From the IMG/VR virus record IMGVR_UViG_3300037520_000603, positions 1 through 30,558 of that record: a DNA stretch of 30,558 bases; one strand, 5' to 3'. Both the position numbers and the translations under genes were made by a program. Numbering within the stretch: the stretch's first letter is position 1; each line of letters starts with the position of its first letter. Origin of the DNA: a virus. Of this stretch, positions 1 to 6,681 are shown piece after piece. The notes below the pieces were generated by a model that saw nothing but the letters and a program-made list of their open reading frames with translations, was not told the DNA's origin and did not search any database.

Positions 1-102
1 CTGGGTGGCCCCCTGTGCATTGCGCGTCCCCAGGCCCCAAACATTAACACCCCCTACCCCATAGGCAGAAAGGGCCAGTTAAACGCCTGTTTCGGGTCGC
101 TT
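1..102. other. Non-coding edge of the window
   Basis: No credible ORF, strong hairpin or clear promoter is visible here. It lies downstream of the last gene of the minus-strand early operon (HNH nuclease). In many siphophages the HNH gene borders the packaging (cos/terminase) region, but that cannot be confirmed because the sequence stops here. Confidence 0.4.
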
Positions 103-414
103 TCAACCGACGTTAACGCTTGAGTGCCGCTTTGTTCTCGTCGCCGCCGTCTTTCGACCGTGGCAGGGCGAGCATAGGGCTTGCCCGTTGCCAGGGTCCG
201 TCCTCGAGCCGCCATCGCGGATCTCAACGCGGTGGTCCGCGACCAGTCGCCGATCTAGCGCGCCGCAGCTGGCGCACATCCCGGCCGCGCGGCGCAGTAC
301 CTCGCGGCTCCAGGCCCGGTGCTCGACGCTGTCGTAGTAGCTATCTCGACCCTCGACCACCGTCGTCAGGGTCCGTCGCGCTTGCCCTCGTAGGGGCTGG
401 CCCACCGTCTTCAT
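103..414 (-). CDS. HNH endonuclease
   Basis: Predicted 103-residue HNH-family nuclease. The C-terminal half carries CASCG, then a DHRVEIRDGG block with the HNH histidine, then LCSPCHGRK. This is the usual CxxC...H...CxxCH zinc-binding/HNH layout. Phage HNH proteins of this size often sit beside terminase genes and help cos or headful cleavage; that role is inference. The start chosen is the ATG at 414, which overlaps the stop of the preceding 25-residue ORF as ATGA. A longer frame extends upstream to 768, but it runs through the gene at 485-1078 and has arginine-rich shadow composition, so it was rejected. This is the last gene of the minus-strand early operon. Confidence 0.85.
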   Translation of the reverse strand: MKTVGQPLRGQARRTLTTVVEGRDSYYDSVEHRAWSREVLRRAAGMCASCGALDRRLVADHRVEIRDGGSRTDPGNGQALCSPCHGRKTAATRTKRHSSVNVG

Positions 415-488
415 CGGCGCGCCTCGCGCATCATACCGGATAGGGTAGGGTGTCGCCGCCGCCGGGTCAAGCGTGCCGTCTTGGTCAT
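411..488 (-). CDS. Tiny basic ORF (25 aa) coupled on both sides
   Basis: A 25-residue reading frame starting MTKTARLTRRRRH and ending MMREARR. Its ATG overlaps the stop of the upstream gene (ATGA at 485-488) and its stop overlaps the ATG of the HNH gene (ATGA at 411-414). Double ATGA coupling makes translation of the frame likely, if only to carry ribosomes across to the HNH gene. The peptide is strongly basic and no family is recognised. It might instead be the displaced N-terminus of the HNH protein after a frameshift. The function is unknown. Confidence 0.45.
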   Translation of the reverse strand: MTKTARLTRRRRHPTLSGMMREARR

Positions 489-1078
489 CGCCACTCCCTC
501 GCCAGGATGCCCAGCGCCTCGGCCAGCATGGCCGATGCCCTGCCCTCCCTACACCGATGGGCACGATCCCAGGCCGAGCAGGACGTCCCGAGCCCCACGA
601 TCTCCACGACGATGCTATGCAGCGGTCCCGGCCCGCCGAGCAGCTGCGCCGCCTCGGCCAGCGCCCGTCCTGCGGCCACTCGCCGCTCGATCGCCGATGC
701 CTGATCGCCGCCGCCCGACCGAGGCTCGATGCGCGTCGCTGATGCCCCGGCTCGCCCCGAGATCTCAAACAGCGCGCGATACCTCTCGCCCGCCGCCCTC
801 TGCTCGCCGTCGATGGTGCCTAGGCGCTCCATCGCCGCCAGCGTATCAACGACCCTCCATGGCCTCGACGCCCGCCCTTGCGCGTCGGTGTAGGCCCTGC
901 CACCGCCCCGCTCGGTCCGCTCAGGCTCGGCCACCTCGATCCCGTGCTCGGCGTGTCTTGCGCGCTCGATGGTCGGCGGGATGACGGGCTCGGCAGGATC
1001 GACGCCAAGGCGGGTTTTCCGGCCGCTGGGGCGGATTGAGCGTCGGTCGGCATCTCGGGCCATGTTCTCGGTCTCCAT
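485..1078 (-). CDS. Conserved phage protein, DUF6456-like region
   Basis: 197 residues starting METENMARDADRRS. The middle contains a helical block (DTLAAMERLGTIDGEQRAAG, then RYRALFEIS), followed by AIERRVAAGRALAEAAQLLG and VVEIVGLGTSC. This pattern resembles the C-terminal region of alphaproteobacterial phage proteins annotated as DUF6456 or putative late regulators; the match is from memory and moderate. The N-terminus is charged and probably disordered. The gene sits between the 177-residue unknown and the HNH gene in one transcript; the gap to the upstream stop is only 3 nt, and its own stop overlaps the next start. A regulatory role before the packaging genes would fit the position but is inference. 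Confidence 0.7.
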   Translation of the reverse strand: METENMARDADRRSIRPSGRKTRLGVDPAEPVIPPTIERARHAEHGIEVAEPERTERGGGRAYTDAQGRASRPWRVVDTLAAMERLGTIDGEQRAAGERYRALFEISGRAGASATRIEPRSGGGDQASAIERRVAAGRALAEAAQLLGGPGPLHSIVVEIVGLGTSCSAWDRAHRCREGRASAMLAEALGILAREWR

Positions 1079-1081
1079 GCG

Positions 1082-1615
1082 TCAGGCAGTCATGAAATCA
1101 GGCAGCGGATCGCCACCGCTTGCCCAGTCAGTCGGCGGCGACTTGTAGGAGACGACCTCGGCCCCAGGGAACACCTCCTTCGCCGCCGCGATCATCGCGG
1201 TCCTCGGCAGGGCGACGCGCACAAGCTCGTCTAGCGTCCAGACTTCGACGCCCCGCCCCTGTGTCGCCACGGCATACGCCTCGGCACTCGTTCGCGCCAC
1301 CGCGATCACCCGGCCCTCGTAGGTCGCCTCCCAGACCACCGGCGCAAGCGGCTCGGCCCCGGCAGCGGCCGCTGCCGCCTCGAGTGCGGCGACCGCCCGC
1401 CGGACCGCCGCGCCGTGCTTCTGGATGCCGCCGAGGTCGTTGGCCTCGACCGCCCGACACCAGGACTGCCACTGACGGTCCCACCGTGCTCGGAGGTCGT
1501 CAGCGACCAGGAGCCGGAGGCGGTCCGCGCCCCACCGTCGCTCGGACGCGGCGATGGTTTCGTCGACGCCGTCGAGGATGGCTTTGGCGAGGGAGTAGTC
1601 AGAAACGCTCTTCAT
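1082..1615 (-). CDS. Hypothetical early phage protein
   Basis: 177 residues from the ATG at 1615, which is preceded by a good ribosome site (GGAGGACAG then ATG). The open frame continues upstream to 1786, but that part translates the CGGGACA repeats and has no comparable start signal, so the shorter start is preferred. The N-terminal half is helical (DYSLAKAILDGVDETIAAS), followed by an Ala-rich helix. The C-terminal part contains WEATYEGRVIAVARTSAEAY and an EVWTLDELVRVA segment that look like a small alpha/beta domain. No family is recognised. The start lies about 20 nt downstream of a 48-bp palindrome that may control its expression. Confidence 0.75.
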   Translation of the reverse strand: MKSVSDYSLAKAILDGVDETIAASERRWGADRLRLLVADDLRARWDRQWQSWCRAVEANDLGGIQKHGAAVRRAVAALEAAAAAAGAEPLAPVVWEATYEGRVIAVARTSAEAYAVATQGRGVEVWTLDELVRVALPRTAMIAAAKEVFPGAEVVSYKSPPTDWASGGDPLPDFMTA

Positions 1616-1635
1616 CTGTCCTCCGTCAATGTCAT

Positions 1636-1683
1636 CGGGACATATCGGGACATCCCTAAAGGGATATGTCCCGATATGTCCCG
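1636..1683. repeat. Long palindrome built from CGGGACAT repeats
   Basis: Two CGGGACAT copies (1636-1643 and 1646-1653) face two inverted copies (1666-1673 and 1676-1683). The outer 18 bases of each arm are exact complements; the centre is CCCTAAAGGGAT. It sits between the primase-helicase stop and the ribosome site of the next gene on the minus strand. As RNA it could form a strong hairpin (attenuator or terminator-like, but without a U-run). As DNA it could be a protein binding site or part of an origin. Confidence 0.7.
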
Positions 1684-1938
1684 GTAACGGGACATTTTGC
1701 GAAACGGGACATGTCCCGATTTGTCCCGATTTGTCCCGGTCAACATAGCCACGCCACGTCATCGCTGATTGCGGCGATTTTGGCACTGACGAGACTTACG
1801 GTGGCCCTTTGGAACGCCTTCTTCTTTGCCTCGGCGTCGCCTGTTGAGATGCCAATTTCGTATGCCTTGCGCCTCCACATCTCGACCGGGACAACCGGGA
1901 CATTCGGCGGGACATTGCTCCGCGTCGTCCTTGTCCCG
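1636..1938. repeat. Cluster of 13 CGGGACA/TGTCCCG repeats
   Basis: The heptamer CGGGACA occurs in direct or inverted orientation at about 1636, 1646, 1667, 1677, 1688, 1705, 1712, 1722, 1732, 1887, 1896, 1908 and 1932. Two copies form the perfect palindrome CGGGACATGTCCCG at 1705-1718. Neighbouring copies are often exactly 10 bp apart (1636/1646, 1667/1677, 1722/1732), so they would lie on one face of the helix. The last four copies are inside the C-terminal codons of the primase-helicase (encoding NVPPNVPVVPV). Iteron-like origin sites or operators are the most natural readings; neither is proven. Confidence 0.75.
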
Positions 1939-3878
1939 CTCTCGGCTAGGCATGCCTCAAGGGCTTGCCTCGCGATTGCCGGTGCTCCGCTGATGCGACC
2001 ACGCCGCTCGGGTTCCGGCGGCGCATCAGCCTCGACCGCGACGCAGCTGGTCAGCGGCTTGCCCCTACGGTTGACCCCGAGGGTGACGACCTCCAGCCGG
2101 AAGGCCACGTCGTCACCGCTCTCAAGCTCGCGCTGCTTTGTCACCCGCATCACCGAGACCTCCGATCCTTCAGCGCGGCTGATCTCGATCTCGGTGTCGG
2201 TGGCCGCGCGGAGCAGCGAATGCCCGCGCGCGCCCTTGGCAGTGTCTTTTCCCGAATGGTGGACATAGGCTAGGTGCGATCCGGTGGTCTGCCGGACGAG
2301 GTCCGATGACCGGACCAGCGCGCCCATGTCCTCGGGAGAGTTCTCGTTCCCGCCGGCCAGCGCGCGACTGAGCGTGTCGAGGCAGAGCATCTTCACTGAC
2401 CGTCCGAGTTCAGCCTCGGCGGCTTGAACCGACTGGATCAGCCCCGGCACATCGGCCTGGGGATCGAGCATGTTGATGGCCGAGGGGATGACCACCAGAG
2501 GCAGAGCGCGGCGATCCGGCGTGATCCCGTAGTGCTTGAGCCAGGCGGCGATACGGTTCCTGATGCCGGCGATACCCTCCAGCGCGCAATAGACCACCGC
2601 GCCTTGATCGACCTCGCGCCCGCGCCACGGACGCCCGAGGGCGACATGGATGGCGACGTCGAGGAGGGCGAATGTCTTGCCCACATTGCTGTCGCCGTAC
2701 CAGACCGACATCCCGCCCTCGACCAACAGCCCCTCGACGAAGTCGAGCGCGGCGTCGCCCGCGTGAATCTCGTCAGAGTAGACGAGCGGGAAGTGCGTCG
2801 GCGGTCGCGGCGTCTGGGCCTGTTCCTGCCGAGCCTCCCCCGCCGCCTCCTCCTGCCGATTTCCCGGCCCCTGGCGCGGCTGTTCGCGTCGCTTGCTCTG
2901 GTAGGCCGCGACGACATCCTCCAGCCGCCCCAGCCCGCCGCTTTCGGCCTTGGCGGCGATCTGCGCGCACTTCGCCCTCATCTCCTGCTCGGCGTTGTCG
3001 CGGCTGATCCGTCCTGGCCTCGAGAGATCGACGCGCCGCAGGAACTGCGGCCAGGCTATCTCGTAGACCTCCTCGGCGGTAGGCCACGCGCCATGCTGGC
3101 CGGTCAACTCCAGCGCGACCGCGAAGACGGTGTCGCGCATGTACTCCTCGCGCCCGTCCTCCACCGGCGGCGGCAGCACCCCGAGGCTTCCGGCACCGAC
3201 CGGAGACGCTACAGGCGGCGACGACGCAACCCGATCTCGCGGCGTCGCCCCGATCACCGGCTCGGCGCGGACCAGATCGAGCAGCCATGCCGGCGCATCC
3301 GCGATGCCTTCGGCCAGCGTGTTGGTCCAGGACCAGACGTAAGGCTGGCCCGAGGCATGGAAGGACGGCGGCGCGACCACAAAGCCGCCCTCGCCTCGGA
3401 TGTCGAGACCGGGTCCGAGCTTGCTCGCGCTGTTCCGCACCACGGCGACGCCAGGTGGCGCGCGGAAGTATAGATGGAGCCCGCCGCCGCCGGTCTTGAC
3501 CTCGGCGGTCTCGGGCAGATCGTCATGAGCCAGCTGGAGCGCGCGGAGGCTATCGTCGCCGTCCTTGCCTGGGCCGACATCGACGTCGAGGACGAAGATG
3601 TTGCCGCTGGCCGAACCCGTCAGAATGCCGACGCCGTATCGCGCCCGGTCGCCCGACCACCACTCGGCCACCTCCTCGCGAGGAGGGCGGCGCTTCTGGA
3701 ACTGCGACCATGCCATCGTCGGGTGCTTTCCTGGGCTCGCGCAGCCATCGCGCGCGCCGCAGGAGCAGATCGGCTTGCCTTCACGATGCGCGATGACGCG
3801 ATGCACCGGGATCGGCATCAGCCCCCGGTCGTAGTAATCGAGCGCCGCTTCGAGCGGCGTCTGCGGTGTCGGTGTCAT
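1740..3878 (-). CDS. Bifunctional primase-polymerase / RepA-type helicase
   Basis: 712 residues. Residues 1-205 form a prim-pol domain (DNA primase/polymerase bifunctional N-terminal family): FPVHRV-like start (LMPIPVHRV), Cys-containing CSCGARDGCASPGKHP, the metal-binding FVLDVDVG (about 95-102) and TGGGGLHLYFRAP. A linker of about 170 residues rich in Pro, Gln and Arg follows. Residues 370-640 are a RecA-fold RepA/AAA_25 ATPase with Walker A GDSNVGKT (395-402), Walker B MLCLDTLSRA (about 500) and the HHSGKD motif. It would prime and unwind phage DNA at the fork. The ATG at 3878 follows AGGAGG, which fixes the start; a frame to 3941 lacks such a site. The 3' end carries CGGGACA repeats. Confidence 0.93.
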   Translation of the reverse strand: MTPTPQTPLEAALDYYDRGLMPIPVHRVIAHREGKPICSCGARDGCASPGKHPTMAWSQFQKRRPPREEVAEWWSGDRARYGVGILTGSASGNIFVLDVDVGPGKDGDDSLRALQLAHDDLPETAEVKTGGGGLHLYFRAPPGVAVVRNSASKLGPGLDIRGEGGFVVAPPSFHASGQPYVWSWTNTLAEGIADAPAWLLDLVRAEPVIGATPRDRVASSPPVASPVGAGSLGVLPPPVEDGREEYMRDTVFAVALELTGQHGAWPTAEEVYEIAWPQFLRRVDLSRPGRISRDNAEQEMRAKCAQIAAKAESGGLGRLEDVVAAYQSKRREQPRQGPGNRQEEAAGEARQEQAQTPRPPTHFPLVYSDEIHAGDAALDFVEGLLVEGGMSVWYGDSNVGKTFALLDVAIHVALGRPWRGREVDQGAVVYCALEGIAGIRNRIAAWLKHYGITPDRRALPLVVIPSAINMLDPQADVPGLIQSVQAAEAELGRSVKMLCLDTLSRALAGGNENSPEDMGALVRSSDLVRQTTGSHLAYVHHSGKDTAKGARGHSLLRAATDTEIEISRAEGSEVSVMRVTKQRELESGDDVAFRLEVVTLGVNRRGKPLTSCVAVEADAPPEPERRGRISGAPAIARQALEACLAESGTRTTRSNVPPNVPVVPVEMWRRKAYEIGISTGDAEAKKKAFQRATVSLVSAKIAAISDDVAWLC

Positions 3879-3910
3879 GCGTGCCTCCTGTCCGGTCTGG
3901 GCAGACCGAT

Positions 3911-3967
3911 GCCGGGGATGTCGCCCCGGCTCGCTCGCCACTTTGCCCGCCGGTAGGCGACACCGGC
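3911..3967. promoter_or_regulatory. Two hairpins before the primase-helicase gene
   Basis: The gap between the candidate SSB stop (4001) and the primase-helicase start (3878) holds two inverted repeats: GCCGGGG-6 nt-CCCCGGC at 3911-3930 and GCCGGT-7 nt-ACCGGC at 3949-3967. Neither is followed by a T-run on the minus strand. They may act as a partial terminator, an attenuator or an mRNA-stability element. GC-rich DNA yields such hairpins fairly often, so confidence is limited. Confidence 0.35.
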
Positions 3968-4000
3968 ACCAGCGCGGGGAGGGCCGCGCGGATCTCGATA

Positions 4001-4666
4001 TCAGAACTCGGTGTCGTCACCGAGCGCGGGAGGCGGCGGCACCGGAGCCGCCTTCGGCTGCGGCGGCGCGGCGACCGTCGAACCGGTGGACGGCGGCGCG
4101 GCGACCGGCGCAGGACCAGCGACAGCGACCGGAACCGGCCCCGAGGTCAGCGGCAGATCCGCCGGACGCGGCACCCAGTTGACGATCTGGAGGACGGGCT
4201 TGTAGTTGGTCGATTTCGCGCCGTTGCCCATCGCCTGAACGACGGCCTCGGTGCTCGGGCATGCCACCACCGGCAGCTTGCCCTCCTTCGCCTCGGGCGC
4301 GGCCATGTAGGCGTCGTGGAGCGCGTCAATCGCCGCCTGGACGATGCCCGCCTGGGTCAGTACCTCGCGGACATCGCCGCCGGCGGTCTTCGACAGCTTG
4401 AGCATGAGCCGGACCGACCGCTTGTGATCGGGGCTCGGCTGCGGCGGCATCGGCGCGGGAACGCGCGCGAACGAGGTCGAGGGCGGCGCGCCAGCGGCAA
4501 ACAGCGCCCAGCCGATGTCGATCTGGGCCAAGTCGAACACGGCGGCGAAGCCGTTGGAGATATCGACAACGCTGTCCTTGCCATCGACGCGGAACCACCG
4601 GCCCGCGCGGGCGTCGTATTTGACGATGGGTGTGCGGTTCTGGTTGGTGGGGATACCGAGAGCCAT
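4001..4666 (-). CDS. Candidate single-stranded DNA-binding protein
   Basis: 221 residues from MALGIPTNQNRTP. The first 150 residues look like one folded domain containing KYDARAGRWFRVDGKDS and a basic KRSVRLMLKLSK stretch. Residues 165-212 are a Pro/Ala/Gly/Val low-complexity linker. The protein ends GDDTEF, an acidic tail with terminal Phe, as in bacterial SSB proteins (DDDIPF) that recruit repair and replication partners. Neighbours are a RecB-like nuclease upstream and the primase-helicase downstream, which fits a recombination/replication ssDNA-binding role. No classic OB-fold motif can be assigned by eye, so the call rests on architecture and context. The start is the ATG at 4666; the frame open to 5185 is antisense-like and overlaps the nuclease gene. 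Confidence 0.65.
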   Translation of the reverse strand: MALGIPTNQNRTPIVKYDARAGRWFRVDGKDSVVDISNGFAAVFDLAQIDIGWALFAAGAPPSTSFARVPAPMPPQPSPDHKRSVRLMLKLSKTAGGDVREVLTQAGIVQAAIDALHDAYMAAPEAKEGKLPVVACPSTEAVVQAMGNGAKSTNYKPVLQIVNWVPRPADLPLTSGPVPVAVAGPAPVAAPPSTGSTVAAPPQPKAAPVPPPPALGDDTEF

Positions 4667-4725
4667 TTCCGTTTTCCTTTTGCGTGTGCAGTTGACCTGA
4701 CTGATACCGTCAGTCGCGGATCGGC

Positions 4726-5469
4726 TCAGAAGCCGAATAGGGCCAGCCCATTCGCACGGGTCTGGGCATCGCTCCAATAGAAACTGTCGTAATCGGGGCA
4801 GACGATTGCGGCGAGCTCCTGCGGGTCTGCCGACACCGAAAGAAACGTGTCGAGCCGCCGCGCGATGTTTGCCAGCGCCGCGAGATGATCCGCCGGGTTC
4901 TCCAGGATGTAGACGGCGGATTTCTTCGGGGTGCAGTAGGCGAAGCGCATCGAGTAGTTCGAGAACGCTCGCGCGTACACCGCGCCCTGTCGCGCGTGGG
5001 CGACTTTGATGGAGGAGGGGAGCGTGCTGGACGTCTTCAAGTCGATGATGCAGCCGTGCTGGTGAAACACGAAATCGGTGTATCCGATGCACGGCACCGG
5101 CACGCCATCGAGCGCCACCTCGACGCGGTGCTGCCGACCGTCCTCGGGGACATCCGGCTGTCCGTAGGGCGCAAGCGCGCTCCATGCCTGGCGCAGCATG
5201 GAGTCGATCTTCGCGCGTGCGTCAACGTCGTCGCAGAGTTCGTCGTAGCGCGCCGCTGCGAGTGCCGATGCGGCCTCAATATTGTTCGCGCGCCCGAGCA
5301 GCGCCGACTCGACGCCCGCCTCGACGGCGGTGCCGACATGCGCGGCGGGACCGACGCGGCCCTTCTTTCCGACCAGACGCTCCATCACCCAGAGCGCCGG
5401 TTCGGCGGCGAACAGGTTGAGGGACGACGCGGAAACGTGCGGGATACGGTGGAGAAGCAAGCCTGACAT
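4726..5469 (-). CDS. PD-(D/E)XK nuclease, RecB/Cas4-like
   Basis: 247 residues. It has HVSASSLNLF at the N-terminus, a GTAVE motif at 46-50 (with H44 just before), GYTDFVFHQHG around 129-139 and the IDLKT core at 142-146. This is the order of the PD-(D/E)XK superfamily in RecB- and Cas4-like exonucleases, with D132, D143 and K145 as the likely metal-binding and catalytic residues. Phage members act with ssDNA-binding or recombinase proteins in end resection; pairing with the adjacent candidate SSB supports this. The ATG at 5469 is preceded by CGAGGACACATC, an acceptable ribosome site. No Cas1/Cas2 or CRISPR array is present, so a CRISPR role is not suggested. Confidence 0.85.
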   Translation of the reverse strand: MSGLLLHRIPHVSASSLNLFAAEPALWVMERLVGKKGRVGPAAHVGTAVEAGVESALLGRANNIEAASALAAARYDELCDDVDARAKIDSMLRQAWSALAPYGQPDVPEDGRQHRVEVALDGVPVPCIGYTDFVFHQHGCIIDLKTSSTLPSSIKVAHARQGAVYARAFSNYSMRFAYCTPKKSAVYILENPADHLAALANIARRLDTFLSVSADPQELAAIVCPDYDSFYWSDAQTRANGLALFGF

Positions 5470-5577
5470 GATGTGTCCTCGATACGGGTTGATAAGGTGG
5501 CGGGAGCAGCCATCGCCCTTTGCATGGTAAGCCGAGGGAGGCGTTGACGCGCTGAAGCACGCTGGACCGCTTGGGAG

Positions 5578-5597
5578 GCGCGGCCCGCCGGCCGCGC
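5578..5597 (-). terminator. GC-rich hairpin after the GapR-like gene
   Basis: GCGCGGCC-CGCC-GGCCGCGC is a perfect 8-bp stem with a 4-nt loop. It lies in the 154-nt gap between the GapR-like stop and the nuclease start. There is no U-run after it on the minus strand, so it is at most a partial terminator or processing site. The rest of the gap (5470-5623) shows no clear promoter. Confidence 0.35.
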
Positions 5598-5623
5598 GCA
5601 GGGAGGAGCCTCGGCCCGTCTTG

Positions 5624-5872
5624 TCAGATGTCGAGGCGCAGCTGCACGCCCAGCCGGTCGGCGTAGAGCCGGACCAGCGCGAGGCGTGCTTCTTCCTTCT
5701 GTCGGCGTTTCTCGGAATGCCGCATCTCCACGACCTTGACCAGCGCGCCGCCGTCGTAGCCCGCCGCCGTCGCTTCGGCCTTGATCGCCGCTAGATCTTC
5801 GCGCGCATCCTCAATGCCCTGGATCGCCATTTCGATCCGGTCGGCGAAACGGGACAGATCGTCATTGGTCAT
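5624..5872 (-). CDS. GapR-like (DUF2312) nucleoid-associated protein
   Basis: 82 residues beginning MTNDDLSRFADRIE. A long N-terminal helix (IEDAREDLAAIKAEATAAGYD) is followed by VVEMRHSEKRRQKEEARLAL and VRLYADRLGV. This matches the layout of alphaproteobacterial GapR/DUF2312: coiled helix, xGYD-like turn, basic helix, acidic helix, YxxALG-type end. GapR in Caulobacter binds overtwisted AT-rich DNA ahead of replication forks. A phage copy beside replication genes may assist phage DNA topology or mimic the host protein; that is inference. The ATG at 5872 has AGGAG upstream and overlaps the resolvase stop by 11 nt. The frame can begin 5 codons earlier, but without a better ribosome site. Confidence 0.8.
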   Translation of the reverse strand: MTNDDLSRFADRIEMAIQGIEDAREDLAAIKAEATAAGYDGGALVKVVEMRHSEKRRQKEEARLALVRLYADRLGVQLRLDI

Positions 5873-6227
5873 CGTGCATCTCCTCAAGGGTTATCTCGGC
5901 GCGAGGGTTCTCGCGGTCGAGGTGGTGATAGAGGTGCATCTCGCGCACCTGGCGGTCGTTACGGTAGACGATATCCTGGAGGGCGTCCAGTATCAGCGAG
6001 ACGTCGAGATCAGGACGCCGCGATGCGTAGTAGACATCCGCCGTCATGCGAAGGTCGCCCTCCAGCAGCGGCACAAGCGGTGGATAGGTGGCCTTGACCG
6101 CCGCGACGTAGTCGAGTGCTTTCTGCGATTTGATGAGCCGCGCCTGACCACGGATCGTGACGAGGCGGCGGCTGTTCGCCTTGCTCGCCGGCTCGCCGTG
6201 GAGGATCAGTCGCACCGACCGCATCAT
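5862..6227 (-). CDS. RusA-like Holliday junction resolvase
   Basis: 121 residues. The N-terminus LILHGEPASKANSRR is typical of RusA (GxPxxKxRxR). The core RRPDLDVSLILDAL followed by IVYRNDRQVREMHLYHH matches the metal-binding region, giving acidic residues PDLD and the later ND. In E. coli RusA the core reads PDxDNLxK; here the N and the catalytic Lys position are not conserved (VSLI), as in a divergent phage subgroup, so activity may depend on another basic residue. It would resolve branched phage DNA before packaging. The start overlaps the preceding stop (GAATGATG); either of two adjacent ATG codons could be used. Confidence 0.85.
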   Translation of the reverse strand: MMRSVRLILHGEPASKANSRRLVTIRGQARLIKSQKALDYVAAVKATYPPLVPLLEGDLRMTADVYYASRRPDLDVSLILDALQDIVYRNDRQVREMHLYHHLDRENPRAEITLEEMHDDQ

Positions 6228-6511
6228 TCCTCGTGGCCCGCCGCCGCAAGACGATGAGCCAGCGCGATGTAGCCCGCCGCATCGACGTAGTCGTCGCGAT
6301 TGTATGTGCCGGTCTGCGTGCGCGCGATTTTCAGCAGTGCCATCATGATCGCCACGTCATGCGGCGTCATCTGCGCGTCGCGTGACACGCGACACCACGC
6401 ATCCCACATCGTCGCGATGTTCGCGAGGTTCTCCTCGGGGCGACCATGCGTGCGCTCGCGGTCCGCCGAGATGATCTCTTCGGCTTCGCGCAGGATGCTC
6501 GGTGGCTTCAT
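6224..6511 (-). CDS. DUF6378-like phage protein
   Basis: 95 residues from MKPPSILREAEEIISADRE. It has the pattern R-THGRPEENLANIATMWDAW, then MTPHDVAIMMALLKIARTQT and DDYVDAAGYIALA. That is the usual sequence of the DUF6378 family, common in phages of alphaproteobacteria and actinobacteria. The fold is thought to be all-helical and MazG-like, suggesting a nucleotide-metabolism role, but this is not established. The ATG at 6511 follows GAGGAGAGCAGA and overlaps the preceding stop as ATGA. Confidence 0.8.
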   Translation of the reverse strand: MKPPSILREAEEIISADRERTHGRPEENLANIATMWDAWCRVSRDAQMTPHDVAIMMALLKIARTQTGTYNRDDYVDAAGYIALAHRLAAAGHEE

Positions 6512-6681
6512 TCTGCTCTCCTCAGCGGCTGAACTTGATATCCGCCCCAGCCTAGCGCGGTGCGGCGGAACGACGAAACGGCGATGGCGTCGAGATCGAG
6601 GGAGGACTGGAGCGACGGCGGCTCGATGCGTTCGCGACCGAACCACTTCCGCCCCGGCTCGTCGCGTTCGTCGTCATTCAT
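6508..6681 (-). CDS. Small hypothetical protein
   Basis: 57 residues, acidic and basic mix, beginning MNDDERDEPGRKWFGRERIE. The start at 6681 overlaps the stop of the HTH gene by 8 nt and its stop overlaps the next ATG as ATGA, so it is stitched into the operon at both ends. The frame extends upstream to 6813, but that part is arginine-rich and lies within the HTH gene, so it was rejected. No domain or family is recognised. Confidence 0.6.
   Translation of the reverse strand: MNDDERDEPGRKWFGRERIEPPSLQSSLDLDAIAVSSFRRTALGWGGYQVQPLRRAE

Noticed and set aside
3781-4020. 79-residue GTG-start ORF between the candidate SSB and the primase-helicase
   Set aside because: It overlaps the primase-helicase by about 97 nt, has low-complexity Pro/Ser/Ala composition and no ribosome site.
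4726-5469. Cas4 of a CRISPR system
   Set aside because: The nuclease motifs fit RecB/Cas4 in general, but there is no array and no other cas gene; phage recombination nuclease is simpler.
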